Shown here one piece after another: positions 7,895 to 16,161 of a stretch of 64,000 nt of DNA; position 1 is the stretch's first letter; each line of letters begins with the position of its first letter. Under the pieces are notes generated by a model. That model made no database searches. It was not told where the DNA came from and saw nothing but the letters and a program-made list of their open reading frames with translations. Both the position numbers and the translations under genes were made by a program. Origin of the DNA: UBA6522 sp965262365 (lineage in GTDB: Bacteria > Pseudomonadota > Gammaproteobacteria > Steroidobacterales > Rariloculaceae); NCBI GenBank assembly GCA_965262365.1, contig OZ253541.1, forward strand, positions 2,232,001 to 2,296,000, given 5' to 3'.

Positions 7895-8494
7895 CTATGC
7901 GCAGCGCAGCTCCGCGCCGTTGCTTGGTTCCGTATGCTCCACGTCGACAAGATGCCGCGTCCCCGCTGCCTTGTCATATACATTAAAGGCATTCAAGTAG
8001 CGTCCGTACAGATGCAGGCTCAGGGTCGACTTACGGTTTGCGGCTACACCGGTGACATGTATGTGATCGGGATCCGGCACAAACGTCGCGACTGCGCCCG
8101 GTGGCAGTAGCACGAGACCGCCCGGCAACAGTTGGATCCCATCGTCCGGATGTGTATCCGCAGCGTTGTCGACACGTACGAACGACTGTTCCTCCAGCAT
8201 GCCTTCCACGATACCGACCACACCCCATGTGCCGTGGTCGTGGATGGGTGTCCATTGTCCGGGCGCCCAGACCATCGTGAACAGAGAAAGCGAGTCGTCC
8301 TCCCCGGCAAAGATCAGGTTCCGGGCGTAATGATCGGGACGACCCTGTCGGTGGCAAGGCTCCAGGAACTCCGGCGCCGCTTGAAGGAGCCTGCGCATTT
8401 GCGGCGCCAGCGTACGCACGATCTCGGCTGGGCCGGACGTGTGAGCGACAACATCCGAGCAGGCGGACTGAAAAGACTCAAGATATGTATGCAC
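7895..8494 (-). CDS. Cupin thiol dioxygenase (cysteine dioxygenase or 3-mercaptopropionate dioxygenase)
   Basis: A 199-residue protein with the iron-binding cupin signature TPIHDHGTWG (His85, His87) and a third ligand in DHIHVTGV (His146). STLSLHLYG supplies the conserved SLHLY tail (His161, Tyr163) that corresponds to the second-sphere His and Tyr of CDO. The enzyme would oxidise the thiol of cysteine or a thiol acid to a sulfinate in the cytoplasm. Substrate cannot be decided here, although bacterial homologues of this length with a PIHDHGTWG motif are often 3-mercaptopropionate dioxygenases. It is monocistronic on the minus strand; the AT-rich upstream region holds a direct repeat at 8579-8603. 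Confidence 0.85.
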   Translation of the reverse strand: MHTYLESFQSACSDVVAHTSGPAEIVRTLAPQMRRLLQAAPEFLEPCHRQGRPDHYARNLIFAGEDDSLSLFTMVWAPGQWTPIHDHGTWGVVGIVEGMLEEQSFVRVDNAADTHPDDGIQLLPGGLVLLPPGAVATFVPDPDHIHVTGVAANRKSTLSLHLYGRYLNAFNVYDKAAGTRHLVDVEHTEPSNGAELRCA

Positions 8495-8578
8495 GATCGT
8501 TTCCCCCGGTGGTCGACACCAATTGGTGCGAGCGACTTAGGCGAACGCCTGGAAGAATCATATGCGAAAAATAACATA

Positions 8579-8603
8579 TCCATATACACAAAGTCCATAT
8601 ACA
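8579..8603. repeat. Direct repeat of TCCATATACA in the divergent intergenic region
   Basis: Exact copies at 8579-8588 and 8594-8603, 15 bp apart, lie in an AT-rich stretch between the thiol dioxygenase gene (minus) and the exported-protein gene at 8742 (plus). They could be regulator half-sites or part of the dioxygenase promoter. Confidence 0.4.
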
Positions 8604-8741
8604 AACGGGCATGCGATCTTCCAAAATTCACTCCGAGTCCCACTGCCGGACAGAGCCAATCACTCGCCCGTCCCTGATCCGTATTGGTGGTAAACTCGCC
8701 ACCCTCGCGGATAACTCGCAATGATCCAGGGAGAATCCTCA

Positions 8742-9257
8742 ATGACAAGAAATGCGTTGATGGTAGGCGTCGCCGCGCTGGCGATGAGCGTATCCGCGGT
8801 GGCCGCGGAAGGTGAGGACATCATGTCCAGGCTGGCCGCACTGGAAGGTGAATGGATGCTTCTGGACGAGCGAGGCGAAGAAACCGACGTTGTCGGCTCC
8901 AGCTTTCGGGTCACGTCCGCCGGTTCGACGCTGGTGGAGCGTATGTTCCCGGATCATCCCGACGGGTACGAAATGCTCAACGTCTACCACGTCGATGGCG
9001 ACCGGATCTTGATGACGCACTATTGTTCTGCCGGCAACCAACCGCGCCTGCGTGCACTCTCGACGGACGACGAAAGCCGCCTGCAATGGCGAATGGAGAG
9101 CATCACGAATCTATCCGCCCCCGGTGCCGATCACATGCACCAGGCCGAGTACGTATTTCAAGGCGACGACCGCCTCACCACGCATTGGGAAAGCATGGTT
9201 GACGGCGAACTCAGCGATGAGCAATCAATCACGTTCGAACTGAAGCGCAGGCAGTAA
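8742..9257 (+). CDS. Small exported protein, lipocalin/DUF1579-like
   Basis: 171 residues from ATG 8742, chosen over 8721 because AGGGAGA sits at 8728-8734 and the signal peptide then begins properly (MTRNALMVGVAALAMSVSAVAA). The mature part starts with MSRLAALEGEWMLLDE and alternates polar beta strands (GSTLVERMFPD, GDRILMTHYCSAGNQPR, LTTHWESMVDGE). This is the pattern of small beta-barrel proteins annotated as DUF1579-like. The MTHYCSAGNQPR motif resembles one seen in that group. No enzymatic function is assigned. Confidence 0.7.
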   Translation: MTRNALMVGVAALAMSVSAVAAEGEDIMSRLAALEGEWMLLDERGEETDVVGSSFRVTSAGSTLVERMFPDHPDGYEMLNVYHVDGDRILMTHYCSAGNQPRLRALSTDDESRLQWRMESITNLSAPGADHMHQAEYVFQGDDRLTTHWESMVDGELSDEQSITFELKRRQ

Positions 9258-9310
9258 CTCCGGTCAGGAGCCCTACCCGCTCAGTCAACCTCATCAGCGG
9301 GAAAGTCAAA

Positions 9311-10127
9311 ATGCAAGCAACCAGAGAGCCGCGCGCGTCGACCCGTTGCGGAAGCGCGCCGTCGATCGGCTTCGGACTCGCGCTATTGCCGTTGACGGTT
9401 CCGGCTCACCATTCCTTCGCACCCTTCGACCAGACTCGGCTCATCGATCTGTCCGGCGTGGTTGTGGACTTCATGCTGCGCAGCCCTCACTCGATACTCG
9501 TTATCGAGGCTGAGAATAACGACGGTTTCGCCGGACTCTGGGAGGTCGAAATGGGACCGAACCCCATCATGCGCCGACAGGGTTTCGACGCGGATACCTT
9601 TGAACCGGGCGACCGAATTGTCGTTCGGGGTGCACTGCGCCGCGACGGGGTCCCTGGCTTTCTGCTTGGGAGAGGCTATTTTACGGCAGACGGCGCTCAA
9701 ATCGGCCGCAGCAATCCGTTGCCCGTCGGTGAGTACGAGGGGCCATCAGGGGTGGACGCTGCAGATCGATTTTCAGGAGTCTGGATTGTCCTGCGAGACC
9801 CGAACATAAACACGTTTGGGGATTCGCCGTTGCCTCGGACCGATCCCTGCGCAGGCCGCCGGGCTCGCATCGATATTCGGTCCCAACGGCAGAGGCGGAT
9901 ATGTGCCGTCGAGCACCAGGAAAAGTTTGACGGAGCGTTATTCACTGTCAGATGGTGGCAGGACTCCGGTGCTGGAGTACACGGTAGAGGATCCAGAGTA
10001 TCTCACCGCACCCTATTCCGGCCGCGTGCTCCTGTCGCGCCTGCCTGACGATACGCCGATCCAGGAATTTCAGTGCGATGAGGAATCGGCCAGTCGGTCC
10101 ATTCAAAACGTTGCGCCGCGGGATTAG
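9311..10127 (+). pseudogene. Decayed DUF6152 plus C-terminal-domain protein (frameshift and internal deletion)
   Basis: Frame one (from 9311) encodes a signal peptide (LALLPLTVPAHHSFAPFD), the DUF6152 domain and the start of the second domain (DRFSGVWIVLRDPN). Around 9835-9850 the homology moves to another frame (AQAAGLASIFGPNGRGGYVPSS), which continues with ERYSLSDGGRTPVLEYTVEDPEYLTAPYSG and stops at 10127 (split: ERYSLSDGGRT, TVEDPEYLTAPY). Compared with the intact fused protein at 20534-21586, about 100 residues of the middle are also missing, including the GHS...DDxLVxET segment. Deletion plus frameshift makes sequencing error alone unlikely. Confidence 0.75.
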
Positions 10128-10265
10128 GACTTCAAGGCGTGCGCAAGGAACCGGACCGCGAATTCGTGAACGAGCCGTGCAATCCCCAGATCAGCTCCTT
10201 GCACCTCACGGCGGAATAGGAGAGCCTGAATGCGCACGCAACTCAGACCATTTGGAGGCAACAAG

Positions 10266-11462
10266 ATGAGGCTTTTGTATTCTGCCCTGATCATCACCGC
10301 GATTTTTTGCTCGTTCGCTCCGACTTCCGACGGCCTTGCCCAGGACGTTTCGGTCCCGGAGTATGCGGTCGATCCTTTCTGGCCCAAGGTGCCGCTGCCG
10401 AATGCCTGGCTCATCCAGGGCGTGCCCACCATGACGACCGATGACCGCGATCACATCTGGATCATCAGCCGCGGCAGGGACATGCGCCCGGACGAGTCCA
10501 TGGCCGCATTCGACCCGCCCCGGGGCGACTGCTGCGTGCCTACCCCGGAGATTCTCGAGTTTGATCCGGAGGGAAACCTGATCAATGCCTGGGGCGGCCC
10601 GGGCCACCATCCGCTCTGGCCGGCCAGCCCCCAGACCGTCATCGTCGACAGCGAGTTCAACGTCTGGGTCTCGGGCCTCGGACACGGTGAAGGGCTCCTG
10701 AAGTTCACCCGCGAGGGCGAGTTTCTATGGGACTTCCCGCACCGTGGGCCCAGACCTGCGCCAGGAGAGGCGCCGCTACCGCGCAACTACCAGGACAATC
10801 AGGAGACGGAAATTCTCCGAAACGGCATCTTCAACCTCGCGCTCGACGAGGATGAACGGGAGATTTATATCCTCGAAAACGGCAAGCGCGTACTCGTCTA
10901 CGACATGGACAACGGCGATTACAAGCGCGGCTGGGGTGGACGCGGCAAGCCCCTGAGCGAGATCGACAACGGACCGACCCCGCCGTACGAATGGGACGGC
11001 GGCCCGCCGCCCGATATGGACGGGTTCGTTCCGGCAGTCCATTGCGTCATGATCTCGGATGACGGCCTGGTCTACGTCTGCGAGCGCGGCATGAACCGAA
11101 TTCAGGTGTTCACGAAGGCCGGCGAACACGTATTCGAGTTCATGGTGGCGCCGAATACGCCGGCCCGGGGCCCGATCTGCGGCGGGCCGGGCAGCAACGA
11201 GTGGCCCATGTGCGGTTCCACGTATAACCTGGCGTTCTCCCATGACGAGAACCAGCAGTACGTATTCGTCGCCGACGGCACGAATCACCGGGTCTGGATT
11301 CACGACCGGTTCACCGGGGAGTACGTGGGGCAGTTCGGCAGCCCCGGCCGCAACGCCGGGCAGTTCTACTGGATCGACGGCATCGCCAGCGATTCCCAGG
11401 GCAACATCTACACCGGCGAGGTCTTGACCGGGAAGCGCGTGCAGAAATTCGTTCTGCAATAG
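10266..11462 (+). CDS. Exported six-bladed beta-propeller (NHL-like) protein
   Basis: 398 residues from ATG 10266. GGAGG at 10254-10258 and a clean signal peptide (MRLLYSALIITAIFCSFAP...GLAQD) favour it over the ATG at 10230. Repeats follow the pattern of six-bladed propellers: DRDHIWIISRGR, LEFDPEGNLINAWGG, TVIVDSEFNVWVSG, LLKFTREGEFLWDFP, FNLALDEDEREIYILENG, CVMISDDGLVYVCERGMNR and FVADGTNHRVWIHDR. Cys-rich loops (GDCCVPTP, GPICGGPGSNEWPMCGS) may form disulfides. It is a paralogue of the propeller at 1339-2424 and likewise adjoins a DUF6152-type gene. Confidence 0.85.
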   Translation: MRLLYSALIITAIFCSFAPTSDGLAQDVSVPEYAVDPFWPKVPLPNAWLIQGVPTMTTDDRDHIWIISRGRDMRPDESMAAFDPPRGDCCVPTPEILEFDPEGNLINAWGGPGHHPLWPASPQTVIVDSEFNVWVSGLGHGEGLLKFTREGEFLWDFPHRGPRPAPGEAPLPRNYQDNQETEILRNGIFNLALDEDEREIYILENGKRVLVYDMDNGDYKRGWGGRGKPLSEIDNGPTPPYEWDGGPPPDMDGFVPAVHCVMISDDGLVYVCERGMNRIQVFTKAGEHVFEFMVAPNTPARGPICGGPGSNEWPMCGSTYNLAFSHDENQQYVFVADGTNHRVWIHDRFTGEYVGQFGSPGRNAGQFYWIDGIASDSQGNIYTGEVLTGKRVQKFVLQ

Positions 11463-11517
11463 CGAGGACGTTTTCCGAGCCGGTTGCTCGGAAGGGCGAC
11501 TCCGCGCTGGTCCGCGC

Positions 11518-11844
11518 TCACCCTACCCGCTCGATCAACGTCATCAGGTTTGCGACATACAGCTTGAGCTGCCTACGCCCCCTATCGGTCAGTTCGTACC
11601 AGGTCACCGGCCGCCGGTCGCGGTAGCTCTTCTCGATCGCCAGAAAACCGGCATCCTCCAGTTTGCGGAGATGGGTGCCAAGACTGCCGTCGTTCTCCTC
11701 CAACACCTGCTTGAGCCGGCTGAACGACATCGCGTCGTGATTTGAAAGCAGGACGCAGATGGCGAGCCGGACCCGGTGTTCGAGCAGTCCGCCGAGCGAA
11801 CCCAGCTCGTCCAGGCCGCCTACGTCCGGGTCAGTTCGCTGCAT
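11518..11844 (-). CDS. Winged-helix transcriptional regulator (HTH_34 / ArsR-like)
   Basis: 108 residues from MQRTDPDVGGLDELG. The longer reading to 11919 adds residues unlike the family. The winged helix is clear: EHRVRLAICVLLSNHDAMSF, FSRLKQVLEENDGSLGTHLRKLEDAGFL (split: SRLKQVLEENDGSLG, THLRKLEDAGFL) and the wing RRPVTWYELTDRGRRQL. Regulators of this group are small repressors that often sit with a membrane protein. The gene overlaps the end of the membrane gene by 14 bp, so the two are co-translated. A near-identical architecture occurs at 57518-58517. Confidence 0.85.
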   Translation of the reverse strand: MQRTDPDVGGLDELGSLGGLLEHRVRLAICVLLSNHDAMSFSRLKQVLEENDGSLGTHLRKLEDAGFLAIEKSYRDRRPVTWYELTDRGRRQLKLYVANLMTLIERVG

Positions 11845-12403
11845 CTTGCCCACGGGTTCCAAGGTACGCCTGCAATGAGAGCGCCAGGGCGACGAGCACA
11901 CCCACAACCGTAAATCCATACTCCGGCACGAGGAGCGCGATCAGATAGCCGGCAAACAACGCTATACCGACCGGCATCAAGCGGCGTTCCAGATGCAACC
12001 CCGCCAGGCAATACGTCAACCCCAACAGCAGTATCCAGAGCGATGTGAATCCGGACCAGGTGAGCTGGCCCGCCCCAACCATGCCGTATCCGAGTAGACC
12101 CGTCCCTCCGAATGCAAGGAAGTGAAATGCCCAGCGCCTGCCCTCCTCGCGGTTGACCTGTCCGGCCCGGCGTTCAGCTCGGGCGGCAAGCCACCAAGAC
12201 ACTCCGCCGCCTACCGGCCCGGCAATTAACCAGTACAGGCCAATCAACCACGAACCTGGGCCAACGAAATCCACCAGAGGGAAACCACACAGGCAGATCA
12301 CGGCCCACAGGAGGTAGATTGACGGTATGTGAATGGGCTCGGATCGATCGGCAGCCGCGCGAACGTAGGCGAGATCTTCCTTGGTTATCTGGGTGTCGGT
12401 CAT
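11831..12403 (-). CDS. Small integral membrane protein partnered with the regulator
   Basis: 190 residues from MTDTQITKEDLAY; GGAG six bases upstream favours this ATG over the one at 12415. After a cytosolic N-terminus (about 25 residues) there are about six hydrophobic segments, including IYLLWAVICLCGFPLV, GLYWLIAGPVGGGVSW, FTSLWILLLGLTYCLAG and VGIALFAGYLIALLV. No transport motif was recognised. The pairing with a winged-helix gene suggests a membrane sensor or a target of the regulator (inference). Confidence 0.75.
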   Translation of the reverse strand: MTDTQITKEDLAYVRAAADRSEPIHIPSIYLLWAVICLCGFPLVDFVGPGSWLIGLYWLIAGPVGGGVSWWLAARAERRAGQVNREEGRRWAFHFLAFGGTGLLGYGMVGAGQLTWSGFTSLWILLLGLTYCLAGLHLERRLMPVGIALFAGYLIALLVPEYGFTVVGVLVALALSLQAYLGTRGQDAAN

Positions 12404-12446
12404 TTTTTGCTCCATCTTCGGATCGATAGTTACTCTGAAGAGATGT

Positions 12447-12485
12447 GTACTCTGAATATTAGAGTACTAGCACAAATGGAGTCAA
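12447..12485 (-). promoter_or_regulatory. Promoter with inverted-repeat operator for the membrane/regulator operon
   Basis: On the minus strand, TTGACT (12480-12485) and TAATAT (12456-12461) are 18 bp apart. A perfect inverted repeat, GTACTCT (12447-12453) and AGAGTAC (12461-12467), lies over the -10 element. Another TACTCT is at 12431-12436. This layout fits autorepression by the winged-helix protein. Confidence 0.65.
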
Positions 12486-12590
12486 CTACCCTATGCGTTT
12501 TCCGGGGACAATGGCGACTGTCTACCCGTTTCCGGGTCGCTATGGCCCCTCTTGCATCATCGGCAAGTCCGCCTGGCCTCTGCCCCGGCC

Positions 12591-14147
12591 TCAGCAGTGA
12601 TTGGTAAATCGGCGCTGGTCCTTGTGCCGAAGCTGGTGCGTGTCGAATGCCAGTGGGCCGTTGGCGCCCATCGAATCCAGAAATTCCAGAGCCAGCTGAA
12701 TCGACTCCAGGAGATGTTCCGCCATGCCACGCGTGAGATTGTTTTTCAGAACGATGCGGAACATGCAAGCGTCGGGCTCTGCATCCCGGAATAGGGGCAG
12801 CTTCTCATGCGACAAGGGATGGTCAAACTGCATTCGATAGCTGCCGACGTACCAGTGATGCTGAGACACCACGTGCTGCAAGTCGATGTCGTCGTAGCCC
12901 AATCCGCATTCCGGATTCAACATGGCCGTCACCACCGGCAGGCAGCCCTCGTCTCCCGCATCAAGCATCACGAACCGCGGCTTGCCCGCATGGCTCATCG
13001 CCCGGAGGCCATCGCGCAGGAATCGGGCTATCGCCATCATGTTTTCACACGTCTGGCGATAGCCGGACATGCCGTAGTGCAGCAGTTTGTAGTATTGAGC
13101 GTAAACACCTGCGGCAGGCCTCGAGAAGTTCAACGTATAGGACTCCGCCTTGCCTCCGAGATAGGTCACGGATATGGCAACGTGGTCGCTCAAGTCGTCG
13201 CGATGCCGCCAGACGATCCAGCCCGTCCCGCAGATTGACCCCCCATACTTGTGACCGCTTGCCGAAATGGACAAAACATTATCGACACGGAAATCCCAGG
13301 GCGGGAGGTCGTCCTGGAACGGCGCGATGAATCCGCCGGAAGCCGCGTCGACGTGGATGCCAACCTGGTAGCCTTGTTCGGCATTGACCCGATCGAGGAC
13401 GTCGCTCACCGCCTGGACAGGATCGTAGTGGCCACCGTAGTGATTGCCCATGATGCAGACCACGCCCATGGTGTGCTCGTCGATCGCGTCGGCAATCTTC
13501 TCCGGGTCCAGGGTGAAGGTCTTGACCGAAGGTTGGATGAGTCTCGGTTCAATATCCATGTACTTGAACAACTTCTCCCACGCTGCCTGAAAACAGGTGG
13601 AGATGACGAGGTTCGGACGCTGATTCATGATCTCGTCCACGGTCGTTCCCCGGCGCTTCGCGTACCAGTTACGCCAGCGGAACTTCAAAGCCAGCCCGGC
13701 AAGCAGGCAGGCCTCGGTGGAGCCGACCGTACCGGCGCCGGGAAAGACGCCATAGTCATCGAAATCGGAATCCTCGGGACAATGCCAGAGGTTGGCGATC
13801 ATGTTGACCGTGGTGTCGTGGAGTTTGTATGACTGCGGATAAACCGTCTGGTCGGCAAGGTTGACTCGCAGCCCCAACAGCGCGATGGCCTCTTCCTCTT
13901 GTTCCAGGGCAACGTTTACGTAGGAGGAGGTGTTTAGCCGGTGGTCAAAATCCAGCGCGTGGGCGTTTTCCACCATCAGCTTGACGGCTTCCCGGTCCAA
14001 CCCGTTGTCCGGCATGTGCCGCAGGTTGAACCAGTCCTGTTTGACCAGGGGCGAATGGTAATATCCGCTGCTACCGCTACTTGCCTGTTCGAGCTGCACG
14101 CGAAGCTCTTCCACTTGTTGACGCAATTGAGCGATTTCATTCGCCAT
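12591..14147 (-). CDS. PLP-dependent glutamate/aromatic-type decarboxylase
   Basis: 518 residues from MANEIAQLRQQVEEL. The frame is open further upstream, but that part overlaps the VOC gene and does not look like protein of the family. PLP motifs are VDAASGG (266-272) and SASGHKYGG with the Schiff-base lysine at about 300; GTVGSTEA (139-146) is the phosphate-binding region. Glutamate decarboxylases of the GadB type have GHKYG and NFSRPA-like segments, and both are present. It would convert glutamate to GABA and CO2, usually for acid resistance. The N-terminal 25 residues form a short coiled coil. No antiporter gene is adjacent. Confidence 0.85.
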   Translation of the reverse strand: MANEIAQLRQQVEELRVQLEQASSGSSGYYHSPLVKQDWFNLRHMPDNGLDREAVKLMVENAHALDFDHRLNTSSYVNVALEQEEEAIALLGLRVNLADQTVYPQSYKLHDTTVNMIANLWHCPEDSDFDDYGVFPGAGTVGSTEACLLAGLALKFRWRNWYAKRRGTTVDEIMNQRPNLVISTCFQAAWEKLFKYMDIEPRLIQPSVKTFTLDPEKIADAIDEHTMGVVCIMGNHYGGHYDPVQAVSDVLDRVNAEQGYQVGIHVDAASGGFIAPFQDDLPPWDFRVDNVLSISASGHKYGGSICGTGWIVWRHRDDLSDHVAISVTYLGGKAESYTLNFSRPAAGVYAQYYKLLHYGMSGYRQTCENMMAIARFLRDGLRAMSHAGKPRFVMLDAGDEGCLPVVTAMLNPECGLGYDDIDLQHVVSQHHWYVGSYRMQFDHPLSHEKLPLFRDAEPDACMFRIVLKNNLTRGMAEHLLESIQLALEFLDSMGANGPLAFDTHQLRHKDQRRFTNHC

Positions 14148-14238
14148 GGGCGCTTTCCTTGTTACTTTCCGCAAATGGTCTGCCAACTGCTCCAACGCAC
14201 AGCATCGTCGGCCATTGCCATGGTCAATACGCCGTGGC

Positions 14239-15066
14239 TTATCTCGGAGGCGCGCCCGCGCTGGAAGAAATCTCGATGTGTATTCCACCGGGGCCCTCGA
14301 ACCAAAGCAAATCCGAGCCGGGTGGGTTGGGCCTGATGAGGTACGGGGGATAGCCGGTCGCCTCAATGCGCTCGGCGAATGCTTGCAGATCCTCGGAAAT
14401 CCTGAAGCCGAAATGATCCAGCGACCGCGTGCGGCTCGGCGCCATTTCCTCTTCCACTTCGGTAATGTGAACCCAGACATCACCGTAACGTACGGCGTGG
14501 TACCGGTCGCCACCACGTTCGGAATCGTATTCCCCGCCGAAGATCTCCAGGAACCAATCCCGCACGTCGTCCCGGTCGTTCACCATTACGTGCACGTGGC
14601 CAAGGCCGGAACCGTCGGGGTCCTCGAGCAATTCCATTCGCGTACCCCACGGATCCAGAATATAGGCGATCCTGGAAACCGTGATGCCCTCCTGCGGCTC
14701 GGTGTCGATGGTCGCGCCCATGCTCCTGGCCTGCTCCACTGCTGCTTCCAGGTCGTCCACGTAGACGGAGAAATGATCGATCGCGCTGCCGACGTTGGAC
14801 GGCGCCGACGACCCGTCCGGCTCGTTGAACATGGTGCCGATGTTGCCGTTCGGCTGACGCGCGCCCCCCATACCACGCTCTCCTCCCACTCGGAGTTCGC
14901 CGCCGACGAGCGTGTGATACCAGTGCGCGGCCGCCCACGCGTCGGGCGCCCTCAGGTGCACATGGGTGAACGTGCTTTGTCCCAGGGCAAGGCCCGGAAG
15001 GCAGATCAGCCACAAGGCTGCGATTCTGAGGCATAGGGCGCGTAAGGAAGACTCGGATTGCGTCAT
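14239..15066 (-). CDS. Exported VOC (glyoxalase/bleomycin-resistance fold) protein with two domains
   Basis: 275 residues from MTQSESSLRALCLRIAALWL, chosen over 15129 because it begins a signal peptide ending at LALGQS. The first VOC module covers about residues 30-145 (FTHVHLRAPDAWAAAHWYH, DHFSVYVDDLEAAV, ILDPWGTRMELLE). The second covers 150-265 (LGHVHVMVNDRDDVRDWF, LDHFGFRISEDL, FEGPGGIHIEIS). Metal-ligand positions (H in THVHL, E in RMELLE, H in GHVHV, E in IHIEIS) are kept. VOC metalloproteins include glyoxalases and ring-cleaving dioxygenases. Export is unusual and the substrate is unknown. Confidence 0.8.
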   Translation of the reverse strand: MTQSESSLRALCLRIAALWLICLPGLALGQSTFTHVHLRAPDAWAAAHWYHTLVGGELRVGGERGMGGARQPNGNIGTMFNEPDGSSAPSNVGSAIDHFSVYVDDLEAAVEQARSMGATIDTEPQEGITVSRIAYILDPWGTRMELLEDPDGSGLGHVHVMVNDRDDVRDWFLEIFGGEYDSERGGDRYHAVRYGDVWVHITEVEEEMAPSRTRSLDHFGFRISEDLQAFAERIEATGYPPYLIRPNPPGSDLLWFEGPGGIHIEISSSAGAPPR

Positions 15067-15141
15067 GATAATTTCCCCGTGTCGATCAATGGGTGTGTTC
15101 CCCACTCCTGAGTGATTGCGTGAAAACATGGCAGCGACCTG

Positions 15142-16023
15142 CTAGTCGCCGGCGGGCCGGTGCGCGCGCAGGAACGAGCGAATATGCCGTAACGCCAGCG
15201 GAATCCGCTCCTCGGGCTGCTTCCAGGGGTAGAGGCTGAGTTGGGAGTTCGGCGCGAGAAATGCCGACTCCATGGCGACATCGTAGGGGTGCGCCGGCAC
15301 GTCATCCGGCAGGATCAATACCGGCGTTTCGCAGTTGCGTACGAATTCCCGCGTCACCGTGAATACGAAGTCGCCACTGGTGCGAAACATGTTGGTCAGG
15401 AAGGCGTCGGCCATCTCGAGGGTGACATCCGGCCGGCCGGCGCTCAGGTCGACTGCCCACCCGTCGATGTAATTGTTGTAGAAATAGTCGGGATTCTCTC
15501 GATTGAAACCGACGGGCTGCGCGATTACGGCCGCGGGAATGCGCTCAGGCGCCCGTTCCAGGAGGTTCCAGATGAAGGGACCGCCAATGCAGAAGCCCAT
15601 GACCATGAACTCGTCGATGCCCAAGTGATCCATGACGCCCAAATGATCGTCGGTGTAGGCATCCCACGGCCTGTCGATCTCCAGCGGACCGGTTGACTCG
15701 CCGCCGAAGGCATTGCGCAAATCCATCGTGATGCATCGGTACTCGCCCCGGAATTCCTCGATGGGATTGAATGGGCCCCTCCCTGAGAAGTTGGAGGCAA
15801 TGGAGTTCAGACCGCCGCCGGGAATAAGCAGTAACGGAAAGCCGGAACCGCCGGTGTCAGAATAGCGAATGCGCACGTCGCCGTTCTCATGGAATGCCAT
15901 GGGGGATTCCCCTTGCTCCACCTGTCCGAACGCGCGCGTCGCCGCGGCTGCCACTGCTGCTGCGGCACCCGTCGCGAGAATGGTGCGCCTGGTCGAGTCT
16001 ACAGTTTGTCGTTGTTTTGACAC
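15142..16023 (-). CDS. Tat-exported alpha/beta hydrolase with Cys nucleophile
   Basis: 293 residues with a twin-arginine signal (STRRTILATGAAAAVAAA, then AFGQ). Alpha/beta hydrolase motifs: LLLIPGGG (oxyanion side), ITMDLRNAFGGES, and the nucleophile elbow GFCIGG with Cys145 in place of Ser, as in dienelactone hydrolases. Possible acid and base residues are in ILPDDVPAHPYD. It is 60-70% similar by eye to the adjacent paralogue at 16162-16917, which has no signal. The VOC gene lies immediately downstream. Confidence 0.85.
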   Translation of the reverse strand: MSKQRQTVDSTRRTILATGAAAAVAAAATRAFGQVEQGESPMAFHENGDVRIRYSDTGGSGFPLLLIPGGGLNSIASNFSGRGPFNPIEEFRGEYRCITMDLRNAFGGESTGPLEIDRPWDAYTDDHLGVMDHLGIDEFMVMGFCIGGPFIWNLLERAPERIPAAVIAQPVGFNRENPDYFYNNYIDGWAVDLSAGRPDVTLEMADAFLTNMFRTSGDFVFTVTREFVRNCETPVLILPDDVPAHPYDVAMESAFLAPNSQLSLYPWKQPEERIPLALRHIRSFLRAHRPAGD

Positions 16024-16161
16024 GCGTTTCCCCTTGCTCCATCGCCGCCTAGAGCCTGCTACCCCAACCCAGTGGAGTCAAGTCAGATCGTTCATGGGGA
16101 TGACGCACCTTACTGGCTCGCCGCACATGACAATTGGCTTCGATCTCCCTTGCGCGAATCG

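Noticed and set aside
14148..14516. N-terminal extension of the decarboxylase to 14516
   Set aside because: It overlaps the end of the VOC gene, is Arg/Pro-rich and unlike the family; the start at 14147 fits.
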